Source of the DNA: Coturnix japonica
Taxonomy: Eukaryota; Chordata; Aves; Galliformes; Phasianidae
NCBI RefSeq assembly: GCF_001577835.2
Contig: NC_029528.1
Span: 248,001-312,000 of the forward strand
Reading direction: 5' to 3'
Length of the DNA: 64,000 bases
Shown here: in pieces, positions 1 through 61,500 of the stretch
How the letters are laid out: every line of letters starts with the position of its first letter
Numbering within the stretch: the first letter of the stretch is position 1
Made by a program: the position numbers and the translations under genes
The notes under the pieces: generated by a model
Told to the model about the DNA's origin: nothing
What the model saw: the letters and a program-made list of their open reading frames with translations, nothing else
The model's database searches: none

Positions 1-705
1 TGTTTCTGGCTGTGTTTGCACGACAGTTTTTGCAGCAGATTCTGCTTGCGTGTATCTGTAAGGTGTGACTGACAACGTGCTCCTGTAGCGACCGCACATG
101 TGAGCACGATGCCACACTGCCCTGTACCTGTGACAGCCGCCTGCAGGCAGCGCCCGCTTTGCCATGAAGTCAAAAGCTCACCAACGTGCCATCTTCGTCA
201 GTCGCGTGCTCACACTGGAGCTTATTCCTTGAGAGTGAGCCCCAGTGAGCACTGCCAGCAAAGCCAGCAGCGGGATGGGCTGAGTTTCCACCCTGGATAC
301 CCGGTTCCATCGCTGGAGATGCGCCCGCGGGCGGACGTAGCGCCGCAATGCGCTTCAACGCCCCGACCCGGCCCGGGGACGAGGCGGCGACGGGACCGGA
401 GGGTCGGGACGAAGTGCCGCGCGGCGCGGTCGCACGCGCCCCGTCATCCGCTCCGCGGCTTCAGCTCAGCGCCTTCAGCCCGGCAAACGCTCTCCAGGAA
501 ACGAGCCCCGACGGCCCCGCTCTGCCGCTCCCGACCCCGCGGGCGGCGACGACACCTCCGGCCCCGATCTGCCGGCAGCCGGCCCGCCCAGTCGAGCGGC
601 CCCCGCGCCTGCCCCTGGGGCCGCCCCGCTCCCGCCCGCACCCCGCCCCGCCGGGAAGCCCCCGCCCCAGCCCCGGCCCCTTCCCCGGCGGCGCGGCGGT
701 CGGGC

Positions 706-32423
<31,718 letters not shown>

Positions 32424-32896
32424 ACCCCCACGTGGAGAGGGGAGTGATCCTTGTGCAAGCAAAGGAAGAAAAATGGTACATTGGTGTTTAAGAAGGAAAA
32501 GCAAAAAAACCTGTTCTGAAGAATCAGTAAGCCTGAAGCCTTACGTTTCACAAATGCTACTTGCTACCTAGCTTTAAAGATGTTGCTTCATTTTATTTTA
32601 TGCATAGCCTTAAAATTCTGTTGTTGTTGTTGTGGGTTGGTTGGGTTGTGTTTTTCCTCTTCCTTTTGTATGCATGCCGCTCAGACAGGTCACTTGATTC
32701 AGGTAGTTGTTGGTGTTGAATGCTTGTGGGCAGGTGGGGGGGTGCAGTGTGAGCCCCAGCCAGGCGATCTGCGCCGTGTTCCTTTGTCTTGGCGCTCAGC
32801 AGCATTTCACCATGATGCTCATGGTGAAGCCCAGATCATCTCTGTAACAGCTGTCACAGCACCTCATGTAAGGAAATCTATGACTTTGTACACTTT

Positions 32897-32902
32897 ATTA
32901 AA
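32897..32902 (+). terminator. DPYSL3: proximal poly(A) signal ATTAAA, DPYSL3
   Basis: The second-commonest signal variant lies 474 bp after the stop. It is followed at a suitable distance by a GT-rich stretch (TGTGGTCATGTCTGGTTTG, from 32949). The genomic A run at 32913-32927 could cause false priming in cDNA data at this point. Confidence 0.5.
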
Positions 32903-34178
32903 AAGGAAAGAGAAAAAAAAAAAAAAAGCAACTGTTCCTCAAACAGCTTGTGGTCATGTCTGGTTTGTTTCCTTTCTGAGCTGTGGTTGCCTGCCTGGCC
33001 CTGGGGACAGCAGAGGCCGTGTCCCATGGGCAGGATGTGTGCAGGGCTCCTGGAGCAACTCGGGGCTGTTTGAGCTGAGGGAGATGTACAGCCAAAGGTA
33101 GTTGGTGTGTGCAGCAGTGGGAGACCACTCTGAGTACTGGGACCATGTTGTGTTGTGGTTAAAAGCAAAAGTATTAACAAAACAGTTCAGAGCAGGTGCT
33201 GGTTGGTGAGACTGATTGGTTTGGCCATGCTGTCCCTCCTGCAGCCTGTTGTGGCCATCATGAGCTGCACCTGTCAGCTGTGTGGCGACATGGGACAGGC
33301 CTTCCCAGCTGGGGCTGGGTTTGAGTCTGTGGGCACCTGTGGGTTAATTGCTTTCCCTCTATAGGTGTTGTCCATCTGTGGGTCACTGCCTTCTCAAGCT
33401 TGCAAAGCATCCCAAAAAAATTAGATTTTTTTTTACGTTAGAAAAAATGGAGTGCCAGTGTAGGCAGTGCTGAACAAATACACTGCTTTCTTTTTTTTTT
33501 TTTTTCTTTTTCTTTTTTTTTTTTCCTTAAGTATTTGACCCTGGAATATTTATTTTTGCATGCCTGTAGCTCCTACAGGATGAGTTGTCTGTGCAGCAGT
33601 CCTTAAAGGGGCCGTGCCGGGGGTGGGGAAGGCTGCTCATACTTGGAAGTTTTGTGAACTTCTGCTATGAAGTAATTACAGATTTCTTGCTGCTGCCTGT
33701 TTGTGATTAAGCTGAGGCTGTGCCTCAGTGATTGTTCTAGAGATCTTGGGGAATTTTTAAAGGTGCAACATTCTCATATAACTTCTTGAGGGTTTTTTTT
33801 TTGGGGGGGGGCGTCAGCTGGTACAGCAGCATTGATCTTTGCCCCAGCCAGGAGCAGGGCCAGTTCCCTTGTCTGGGTTTGTGGTGTGTGAACCTCTCTT
33901 AGGTGGCTGTAGCCCAGTGCTTTGAGGTGACAGGTATGGCTGTTGACACAGCCTGGCTTTACCCAGCCCTCCCAGACCTATTCTGCCTTGCACTGCAAGT
34001 GACCTCAGAAGAAACAGTGGCTTTTGATGACCTGGGAAGGAGTCTTTCATTTACTCTCTGTTTTATTTGGATTTATTTTTTTTTAATTAATTGGATTTAG
34101 CCAGAGGAGAAAGACAGGATGGCACGGGAGATACAAGAACACCGTTGGGCAAATGGGAGACAGACAGTTCATCACATG

Positions 34179-34184
34179 TTTATT
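34179..34184 (-). terminator. STK32A: poly(A) signal AATAAA, STK32A
   Basis: TTTATT on the plus strand reads AATAAA on the minus strand, about 860 bp after the STK32A stop codon. T- and GT-rich sequence (TGTCTGTCTCCC, GGTGTTCTTGTAT) follows on the minus strand. No better signal was noticed closer to the stop. Confidence 0.5.
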
Positions 34185-34212
34185 ATATTGTTGAGATCAG
34201 GAAAAAATGTCA

Positions 34213-34218
34213 AATAAA
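34213..34218 (+). terminator. DPYSL3: distal poly(A) signal AATAAA, DPYSL3
   Basis: Canonical hexamer about 1.8 kb after the stop with a G/T-rich sequence, GAGGTGAAAGGTCTGGTCTG, directly downstream. It is only 30 bp from a canonical hexamer on the other strand (34184-34179) that could serve STK32A. Confidence 0.55.
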
Positions 34219-35039
34219 GAGGTGAAAGGTCTGGTCTGCAAAAGCATTTGACTAATAGCATAATACCCAGCATTACCATAATAGAGATGCTTCAGCCAAT
34301 CTCACTCTTGGCAAAGCCTGCACCAGGAGCACTGCTGTTGCTGCTTAAATCAAGTGTGAAGACAACAGCAGAGAGATGAAAAGTATGTGTTCAAATTTAC
34401 CTCTGATGTTGGAAGCCACAACCCCATCAGATTCAGAAACTTGCAGCAGTTTAGCATGTTTATGAATGTTTTTTCAGGATGGCCTGGAGAAGCTCTGGGA
34501 TGCTGCTCATTCACCAGTACTTGGCTGTCCAGCTGTGTGCCTGACCAGCTCTGCACCAGGTGGCTCTGGAAGCAGTGAGGAGAGAGGGGGCATGGATGGA
34601 ACCTCGCTGCCCTTGCCCATCTGGGGAAGAGGCTTGCTGCCAGCTCCAGCCCTCCAGAGGATGTTTGCAGATCTCTGCAAGTTGAGGCCACCGCTGTGAG
34701 CCAGTGAAGGCATCACAAGTCAGAGCAATGTCTTCCACCTGGAGAAATCAGCTCCATGTAGGGACCCATGCAGGAATCCTGGCCCAGGGTCCACAGATTC
34801 AGCTCCCATCATGACAAGTGCTGCTGACAATGACGTGTTCCTGCAGGTGGGTGCCTGGCACTCAGCCCCAGGCTGTGATATCAACTGGCCAACCCCAATG
34901 GAAGAGTGCTGAGCAGCTCATCCTCCTCACATCATCACATTCCTGCTGCCACCAAAGGCAAAGTAGTGAGCTGTTTCTAATGAGTGGTGGCAAGCTGTAG
35001 GGGCAGCCCCAGAGCCTCCTGCTTCCAGGGCTGTGGCTC

Positions 35040-52414
<17,375 letters not shown>

Positions 52415-52548
52415 GCTGCCTCCTGCCCAGACTCAGCTCTCCTGCTCCTCTCCCTGACGTTACTCCTATGAGCCTGTTGTGTGCTGGGCTGCGTCATTCC
52501 ATGGCTCACTGCTGGTGGACTTGCAGCGCAATGCTCTGCTGGTGCATC
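52415..52548 (-). other. STK32A: STK32A 5' UTR part of first coding exon, with upstream ATGs
   Basis: From the acceptor at 52549-52550 to the start codon. It contains a 13-codon upstream frame starting one base into the exon (ATG CAC CAG CAG...TGA), an ATG GAA TGA mini-frame, and an overlapping out-of-frame ATG ACG that runs past the true start. These could lower translation. The exon border is predicted, not proven. Confidence 0.55.
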
Positions 52549-54829
52549 CTGGGGAAGACAAGAGGCAAAATGTGTCACTGTTGAAGCTTGAGAAACACTT
52601 TGCAGCCCACTAATTTCCTACTGAACTTTGAGAGCTCTGGAGACAAAACTGGGTATCTGAAAAATGCACATTACAATGGAGCTGAGCAGAGAAACAGTGT
52701 AACTGTGCCTCCTTGACCAGAACAGCTGTCCACTGAGTGAGGTTAAGTACAGAGGCAGAGGCCTGGATTATGTTTGCGCTGTGTTTTGTATCCCCAGTGA
52801 TGTTATAACCACTTTAGAGATGATAAAGCATGACTAATCTTAGCGTGGTCAGTATACAAAATATATGACTTAGCTATATGAAATCAGAAAGGCATTTTTG
52901 ACCAAGAAGTTTACATTAAGTTTTAAGAACTACACAAGGAACTCGAATTGTCCATCTTTTGATTTAAACAGCATAGGTTTTAATTTTCCAGTTCTCCCCA
53001 GATGTGTATGTGTACTGGACCACATGGTGCTGTGTAGTTCAGTGACATTCATTACTTTTACAGTCTTATGTGGGCACAGTGGCAGCTTTTATTTTTAGAG
53101 CACTGACGTGAGAGGGATCCTTATATGCTTGTTTTGTTATGGACATCCCTGTGAAGCACACAGCATTTATATCTTCTTGTAAGCCTGTAAAAGATTGAAA
53201 TGAAGGAGCAGCAATGCAGCATCATCTGGACTTTGTCCAGCCCAGAGTACTTTGCAGGACATTCACATTTCCATTGAGCATATCAGGGTGCAATGCAGAT
53301 TGCTCATTTTTCCTCAGATGTGTACTCCGAAATCGCAGCCACTGAGCAGCTCAACTTTTACTTTAGCTTCAGCCTCGTGCCCTGGGTAAGATCAGTGACC
53401 TTAAGCAAGTGCCAAAGCTGGTCTGAAATTTAAAACTACCTCTATCCTCACTGTTGTTCCTGCACTGCTCTGCTGGGATGCAAAATTCATCCCCATTGTT
53501 GCAGCCCTGGGAATCCAACTGCTCAGCCACACGACTGCATGCAGCAGGTTCTGCCGTGCCTTGGTCAGATGGGATTGAGAGGTCTTCCAGAACTCCCCAC
53601 ACCTCTTCAGCATCGCCAGAGGCATTTCAAACAAAGTAGATACAGCTCACAGGGTGCTCTCACCGAGGTGTTACACAAAGCCAAATGCAGCCCACCCGTC
53701 CTGCCATGGCTGACACAGCACCCACAGTCTGTAGCAAAGGGCAGGGAAGCTCACAGTTCTCAACCCTCTTCCCCCTTCAAAAAGCAATTTTTAAAGAAGG
53801 TGAACTCTTGGCTTCTAGCCTGAAATGTGATGAAACAATAAAGCAAATGAAGCAGCAGATGTTTATGATACCCCCCAGTGGAACAAACAGTGCCATCAGT
53901 CTGGAACAAAATTATGCAAGCACATCTATGCTTCAGAGTAAAAATACACCCTCAGAGATAACAGCCACAGGTCAGTTCTGCACATGGATGCTTCTGCATC
54001 AGTGATCTCATCAGTGGCACCAAGGTCATCTGCTCTGGGAGGTTTCCTTGTTCTGTAGCTTAATTTGGTTTTGAAAATACATCAGTCTAAAAGCTTTGGG
54101 GGAGGACTGCAGGTATTCCTCGGAGCTGAGCTAGTCTGGATAAGTTACTTGGATTTGTACCTTTACAAGAGGTGCTCAGCATACAGTGATGATAAACCTT
54201 TTCCTATTTCACAATGCAAATTTACACTATGATTAAAATCATTATTTTCATTAATGCCTTTGTGTTAATTTTGTTCCCAGTTGGATCACTTGTGGCTCTG
54301 TGGGCAGAGCGGCAGCAACTCCGTCCATCAGAGAGCAGACAGTCCTGCTCAGTTACAGCCACCACTGACAGACAGCTACTGAGTTTCCTCAGAATAGGAC
54401 CTCTCACATGGATCCAAGAATTATTTCTCTCATTGCCACTTCATTGCCAAAGTGATGGGGTGCTGCTGTTCTGTTGAGCAGATAAAACTGGGTGGTAACA
54501 TTACAATAGGGTGTTATGCTATTACTTTAGTACTGACGTCTCTGTCCCACAGAAACGATAGATTATTCAGAATTCTTATGTATCTGTAGGGAAGTCTGGA
54601 GAAGGAAAGCAGGTATTGCTCAGTGTTATCTTTGTTTCTTGCCCTGTTGCAGCCCTTCACCTTGCAGCATGGCCACACAACTTCCCTGCTGCAGAAAGTG
54701 ACCAAGTTATTGCCTGAGAAAAAGAAAATATTGCAAGCTGCAGAACCTCACGGGAAACACCATACAGAAATTAAGGGAAGATCGCAGGGGACACAGAGCA
54801 ATGCTGATGTAGACCCGTCAGGAGCCCCA

Positions 54830-55260
54830 GAGATAAAGAGAAAGAAAGCGTTTACCTCGCGGGAGGGGAGTAAGCGGCGGCGAGACGGGGAGTCAGAGCG
54901 GAGCTGCAACTGCGAGGAAGCGAATGGTGCCGCGAGAGGATGCGCTGGGATGCACTGGGTTGGGTCCCCGCCTCTGGCAGGAGCTGAGTGGGGCGGGGAG
55001 GGCTAGGGGGGAAACGTTGGGGGGGGAAGGGGTGGGAGGCCGAGCCCGGCCGGGGCGCGGGGCTGCGCGGAGAGAGGGTGCGGCTCCGGGATCGGAGCGA
55101 AGCGATTTGGCAGCGGGGTGCGGCTGCAGAGTCCGCGGGCACTGCGCGTCTTTTGTCCTCTTCCCACATCAGCAATTTTCAGCTGCGCTGCGTGTGGCAT
55201 TTCCTGCCACTGGGAGAAGGACGATCTGATCGTCCGCCACGAGGGAAAACGTTGTGACAA
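54830..55260. promoter_or_regulatory. CpG island between STK32A and the PP2A-B gene
   Basis: A GC-rich, CG-dense block upstream of STK32A, isolated in AT-richer DNA. It is the best promoter candidate for STK32A (minus). Because the next gene runs on the plus strand, it could be bidirectional: plus-strand donors CAG|GTAGGT (exon end 55393) and AAG|GTGAGC (exon end 55541) lie just to its right. Confidence 0.65.
54856..54990 (-). other. STK32A: possible non-coding first exon of STK32A
   Basis: On the minus strand, CCCTCCCGCGAG|GTAAAC gives a donor at 54856/54855 inside the CpG island. This would supply the upstream exon that the acceptor at 52549 requires. The 5' border is unknown; the coordinate given is arbitrary within the island. 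Human STK32A also has a non-coding first exon, as I recall. Confidence 0.4.
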
Positions 55261-55541
55261 TTCGTGATGTGTTTGCGAACTGCTCCCTTTGTTGCTGCCT
55301 AGTCTGGGTTTTATTTCTTCTTTTTAACTCGTGCTGTGCCAGAGATTTTTACTGCTTATATTAAGGGAAGGTCCGGGACTCCGCCCCACTCAGGTAGGTG
55401 CACTACATCGCAAAGCAAGGATCTGTCCTCTTCCAGAAGGGGTTTGTCCTGCAGGGCGCTGATGCTCCGTTACTTCTCTAGCATAGGGCACCGCCCATCT
55501 CCTGTGCTTTGCTTGATTTGGTGGGACTTCAGGGTGCGAAG

Positions 55542-58500
55542 GTGAGCAGCACCCAGTCAGAGACAGCCTGGGTCACTCTGCTAATGGCGCTGCTGAGTCC
55601 CAGTGGCATATTTGTCTGCTCTTCCAAACTCGTTCCTATCTGAAAGATTCCTGTAAAAGGGCATTGACTGCATTTCTTATCCTTTTGCTCATGTTCTTTA
55701 AGTACTGACTTCTCTCTCATTCACAAGATCTTGGCATGTACTCGCACTCCGGGGGCTTCCAGGGAGAGCCGCTCTTCCTCCAGGGCAGCTAAAAACGTCA
55801 GAGTGATTAATCCAAATTTAACTGCCTTCATTTATTACTTGGAGGAGAACCAATGAGCTGAAACACAGATTGGGTTCCCCTGAAACGATCTGAATTTTAG
55901 ACAAATGCATAACATCAGATTGTCTCAAAAATGAGCTCAAGGGCTGAAAAAAAAAAGGCAGAGGCTGCGCGCAGAGGTGCAGCTCCCGTCCAGCACTGAG
56001 CAGAGGAGCGCGCTGCTCGTCTCTCCCTGCAGAAAGCTGAAACAAGGTTGACTTCCCATAGAAAACAGAGAGCCCAATCCCTTCTAGGTGAAACTGCTTT
56101 AACTCCATAAAGAGAAAGCACATTAATATATATATATATGTATTCTCCCCTCTTCCAGAGTTTGCTTCAGAAATGGAGCTCTCTCACTTCGAGATCTCAG
56201 AACTGCGAGGCGGGGCAGAGCGGAGCTGCGGCTCTCCGGTGCCGCCCAACGGAGGAAAGACGGAGCGGTCCCTGATGCCCGGAAGACCCTGCGGCACACC
56301 CAGCTTCCAGCTGCTCACCCTTCCCCATCCCCATCTCCATCCCCATCCCTTCCCTGCCAGCTTGCAGCTTTGCATGTACTGCAGGACGAAATGCTCCACA
56401 GAGGCCAAAGGAGCAATGAACCCAACTGTCTCCTCTGAATTAGAGAAAAATGTATTTTCTTTCACTCTTCTAAAAGTTCAACTGTTCAGCCAATTATGAA
56501 TTGTTTTCTTTCAGATACCAAACTCGCTTTTAACAATAGCTTACCACCAAACCTGAGATGCTTAACCTCATTTACAGTATGTATTTTCTGGAACGTTAAA
56601 CCCTAAAAGAATTGAAAGTGTATTCAGCATCCATTTCTCAGCTGTAACCCTCTGGCAATGTTTAACAGTATGATGTATCTTCCACAAACCATGTTTTAAT
56701 AGCCACTGCTGGCCTCTCATGGTTTAAATGGACTTACATTAATGAGCAGCCAAAAAAGACTGGAGCACCCATGAACAGATGCATCCCCCAAGGTGGGGGA
56801 AGGAACAGTGCTATTCCTCTGAAGAGTCTTTAAAAGCCATCAGAGATTGGATTTGCTTAAGAAAAACCCTGAGAGGACACTCCTCCAAGGACACAGTTTC
56901 GAGTATGACTGCACAAAAGCATCACTGTCTTCTCCAGCTCATGTGAGCCAGTGCCAATGTTGCGCATTGACTTGAATAAAGGCTTTGGAAAGCTCTAGAC
57001 AGAGATGGATAAGCTGAACAATGAGAAGCCCTGTTAGGGTTTGGAGTTTTTTTAATCATTAAAGTGACAGGTATATTTACACCCTTCATCCCCAAGAATC
57101 AAATGGCCCAAACAAGTGGCCCATTGCCTCTGGGCTGCACAGTCCAGCTCCTCCCACAGCCAGGATGACCTTGCTCTGGATAGTTCCAATAATCTTACAC
57201 AGCAGTTTGATTTTTGTCCTTCTCTCCTTAACTCGTTGCTCATCTCCATTTGTTCATATAAAGGCAACAGATGTATTTCCCACAAGCTTTGGCAGGGGAG
57301 GCTCCTTGCTGACTTTTGGAAGCCGTGCTTTGTAGCAGGAGCAGCACAGCTCTTCTTATTGCTGCCAATGCACTGCACTGCGGGAGCCCTTCAGAGTGCC
57401 ATTAGGACAGCATGGAGGGAGCACTCAGCCTGCAGTGCCCCGTGCCTGGAAGGCGCTGTGATGTGCTGAACTTCTTTGGCACACACTTGTGGATTTGGAA
57501 TGTCAGTGCCTGCTCACTTACTTTGTGCTGTGCATGTTCATACACTGGAGTTCAGATGAGTAAAATATCAAATAGCTTCTATGTAATGAAACAAAACAAA
57601 CCTCTGGGAAAACTCCTGAAATGGGCACCAGGTGTTATGCTCAGTGATGTCTGCATCCTGTTTGTAGTCATGCATCCTTCTAATCTGCATCCTTCTGTAA
57701 TTATGGCCCGAGTCTGCTGACCTTGCTTGTTGACAGGCGTTGTTCTGGATCAGTCTGGATCCGGCTTGCTTTGGAGCTTCTGTCCCTCTCCACCATTTCA
57801 GGGTTGAATTGACCTTACTCCACTGTGCTCCACATATAGAGTAACTGATAGCAGATCTGGGGACAAGTACTGAATAGTTGAATGGAGTGGATGAGAGTTG
57901 CAACTTACCTGAGCTGTGGACTCTCATGCGAGAGTCTGGCACAGCACAGCCACCTGCACAGGGCTGCAATAATGCAGTTATGTGGCTTCTGAGGATGGCT
58001 TGGACATTCTTCTTGTAAAGCAACCCAAAATATCCCATAGCCCAATTTAAAAGAGAACACACAGCAGTAGTACTTCTACAAGGCTTCTGTTAGGGTTTGG
58101 TCTCCTATGTATGGAAAAGACATGAACAGTTTTTCCACCCTGCAATGAGTGAAATTGCAGGACTGTCCCGCTAGGGGACACTGGAGCTTATGTCAGAGAA
58201 GGTCCTCGAAACTCCGAGTTACTTCAGAGGACATCACCTGCCCAGAAGACCGCTGGGCAGCCCCTCTTGCACTCACGGTGTTATCAACTGAAGCTCCATA
58301 TTCCTTCTACAGTTCTACTCCTGGTGAAGAGTCTGCAAAAACCTGCATGTCATGGGGTGCTGTGTGTGCATCTGCTGGCAGTGCAGTGCCCTCGCCCTTA
58401 TCTCGTGCAACACAAAGCTCTGTGGTCCCTGTGCTGCACGTTCCCTTTGCTGTGGTGCCACTTGGGCACAGAGCTGGCTGCGTTTGCTTTGAAAAGGTCA

Positions 58501-61500
58501 GCAGTGAATTTCAACTGCATATGAATATATCCAGATCTGAAGGGTGCAAAGTGCTCTATGGAGGGTTGACTTCTGCAGAAATGAATGCTCTATGTATAGC
58601 TTTGTGAGGAAAAAAAACCCTGTTATTTTAATGGGTCTCCTCAAGGATCTGGGAAGTTCAAAATTACTCCAAAAAACTCTGAGTTTGGCCTTACAACAGT
58701 GAACACAGACACACATCAAAATTTGCTGGTTTACAGTTATGTGATATATCTATAGATGGACTGGGAAGTAAAAAGTATTCCTGCTTTCCCTCTTCTAAAC
58801 TACCGCAAACCACAACCTCAGACACACCAGGGAATGTCCTCATTCTGTGTGCAGCACTCAGTCTCACCAGCATCCACAGGCTGTCACACACAGCTCAGGC
58901 AGATGCTCCCCCACTGCTGTACAGCGTTCACGACTCAGTTTCAGAACAGGATGTGGTACAGTTGGCAGCTGACAGCACACAGCCCATCAGTACTTGCATG
59001 GAGGCCTTCCCCAGGCACATTTGATTTTAGGAAGTTCTCCAACTTCTTAGAATAAAAGAACATTTAATTTGCACACAGAGAAGAGAGATCAGGTTTGCAG
59101 GTGGGCTTTTTTATACATCAAAATCGGGAAATGAGCTTTGCTACCAAAATACTCTCCTGGTAAGAACTGATGTTCTGAAGGAAACAAGTTCAGCAGTTAC
59201 AGATGATGGGTAGCACAGCAGCTCCACATGGTTTGCTGAGAATTCGCTGAAGCCAGTAATTGAGCATAAAAACATGACACCATTCATTCCACCTGCATCT
59301 TCTCCAACGTGTCAGATGGGGACTCAACCAGCAGGGCCCGTATTTCCAGCCTGGTGTCCGCAGTACAGTGGTATTGATTATCGGGCAGCTGGGAGGTACC
59401 TGAAGCTGAGGAGTCCTGCCTGTTGTGCCCAGTGCGAACAGCACAGTGCAGGAGAGAATGGTGCGATGTGAACAGTGCAGGACTGAGAACAGGGAGTGGC
59501 AAAGGCTGCTGGGCAAAGAAAACTATACCGAACAGCTGTCTGTGAAAGGGAAGGTCCCGGGCTGAGCTCTGCAAGTAGCACAGCATGCAGATGAGGCTCA
59601 CAGCTGCTCGTCAAACCTTCCATCTGATCTCCACCAAAAACCTTCCTTCTTTCCACTGCCTGCATTCAGATACATCGTGCTCACCGTCTCCCCCTCCACT
59701 CACAGCTTTCCCTTCAATGCATTTCTTTCCCCTTCTATGGTTCAGCATCAGACGTCAGCTCACCATGAGCTGCTCCAAAGCTCTGACTGTGACTTGAACT
59801 GCTGGGAGGCGCAGCATGGCACAGCACAGCGTGGCATGGCACAGTGTGAGACTGTCACAGCAGCGCTGCTGTCTGAGCATGGCCAGGATTCAGGGCTTCT
59901 TTTTGACAAGATTCAAAATGGTTTTTTTCTTTTCTTTTCTTTTCTTTTCTTTTCTTTTCTTTTCTTTTCTTTTCTTTTCTTTTCTTTTCTTTTCTTTTCT
60001 TTTCTTTTCTTTTTTATTGATTTCCTTTCCTTTCCTTTCCTTTCCTTTCCTTTCCTTTCCTTTCCTTTCCTTTCCTTTCCTTTCCTTTCCTTTCCTTTCC
60101 TTTCCTTTCCTTTCCTATTTTTTTCTTTCTCAAGTTTCTGCATTCTTCCAAATGAATGGAAGTTGTGCCTGGAAGTGACTGCTGGCACATCCTTACCCAG
60201 CTCTGTGATTTGTATTATTTCTGCGCTATGGCAAAGTTCCTGGCAAACTTACATCCAACCACAGAGGGATGGCCTGAAAGCAAATTAAGGAGGTCTGTTA
60301 TTCAGGCAATTATTAATATATCTGCCTGAATTCAACTCGTAGAGACAGAAGGTCATGCCATAGGACCTGGGGGGTTAAAATGGCAATTGGGAGCTCTGTG
60401 TATTTTTTTTTCAATGCCTTACACACCTGTGAAACTGTTACAACTGCATCACGAGCTCCTGACTTTGTGTCACAAAACAGCTGCCTTATCTTTGGACCAT
60501 GTTCAGCATTTGGAAGAGCTCAGATGTCCAACTCCACGTTCCCATTGCTGAAAGCTCTTCACAAACATCTTCGGCATCACCCTGTGAAATACTTTGAAAA
60601 CATGTAGAGAACATCACCCAACACGTGGTGTTTGTCATCTTCAGAAGAGTCACACAAAATGAGACAGATGTGTTTATGCACATAAAAATCTTTGCAAAGT
60701 GCCAGAATGTCATCTGAAACATCAGTAATCTCTTATGCAAGTGATACATTAATAAAGCTGCAATACAAAGCAGTCATAGGTTGGCAAACAGAAAAGTAAG
60801 GACTGAAGGCTCAAATCAGTCTGGTGGTTATGCAGAAGTAATGATGATACAGCAGATTTAACTGGGAGCTTGGCAATTCCTGCAGCACATCCACATGTCC
60901 ATAAAACCCCATCCCTTACATTGAAGCGTCTGGGAGCACAGTAAAGCATTCACTTCTTCACTGAGCAAAAAGACACTCTGTTCTTCAGATAAACATTATC
61001 AAATGACAGCTATCCACCGAGCATGAGGCTTCCACAGTGTCCCTGTAGTGACTAAACAATAAATAGTGACATTATTATAAGAGGAAAATAGCAACCACAT
61101 AAACTTTACCACCATAGTCAGAAAAGGAAGTATTCGTTCATTGGATTGCTTAGGGTAGAGAATCAGAAATCTTATTATTGTCATAACCACATCTAGAAAA
61201 TCCCACACATGAAAATATTCTTGTCTGATGGGTTTGATTGCTGTATTTGCTTTCCAGCCTTTATAATTCACATTTCAAATCAGAGGGAAAAAAAAAAACA
61301 GCTGTTGATTTGTATGAACTAACTTGCATAAATGTTCTCCCTCCTATCCTCCTGGGAGATGGCTGAGCAAACATGAGCCAGGGAAGCATATTCCCTTAGC
61401 AAAAGTCATCTTCTGGCAATCCAAAGAACTCCTCCAGCTGTGAGCACGCGTTATCCCACTAGCACCATTATTCCCTGATGGGTAAATCTGGTGACAGTGA

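Larger units (their letters stand above)
32424..34235 (+). other. DPYSL3: DPYSL3 3' UTR (proximal and distal ends)
   Basis: Non-coding sequence after the stop. A proximal ATTAAA lies at 32897-32902 and a canonical AATAAA at 34213-34218. Mammalian CRMP4 mRNAs have long 3' UTRs, so the distal site is plausible. The stretch includes a 15-base A run (32913-32927), a T-rich tract (33488-33527) and AT-rich TATTTAT-like bits near 33550. The end coordinate is an estimate, about 17 bases past AATAAA. Confidence 0.6.
34165..35039 (-). other. STK32A: STK32A 3' UTR (probable)
   Basis: Minus-strand sequence after the TGA at 35042-35040 down to about 15 bases beyond the AATAAA at 34184-34179. It has no coding resemblance; open frames in it are shadows. 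It overlaps the proposed distal end of DPYSL3 by roughly 70 bp. Confidence 0.5.

Noticed and set aside
59816-60288. 203- and 120-codon Phe/Ser-rich and Lys/Glu-rich frames
   Set aside because: They are translations of the pentanucleotide arrays.
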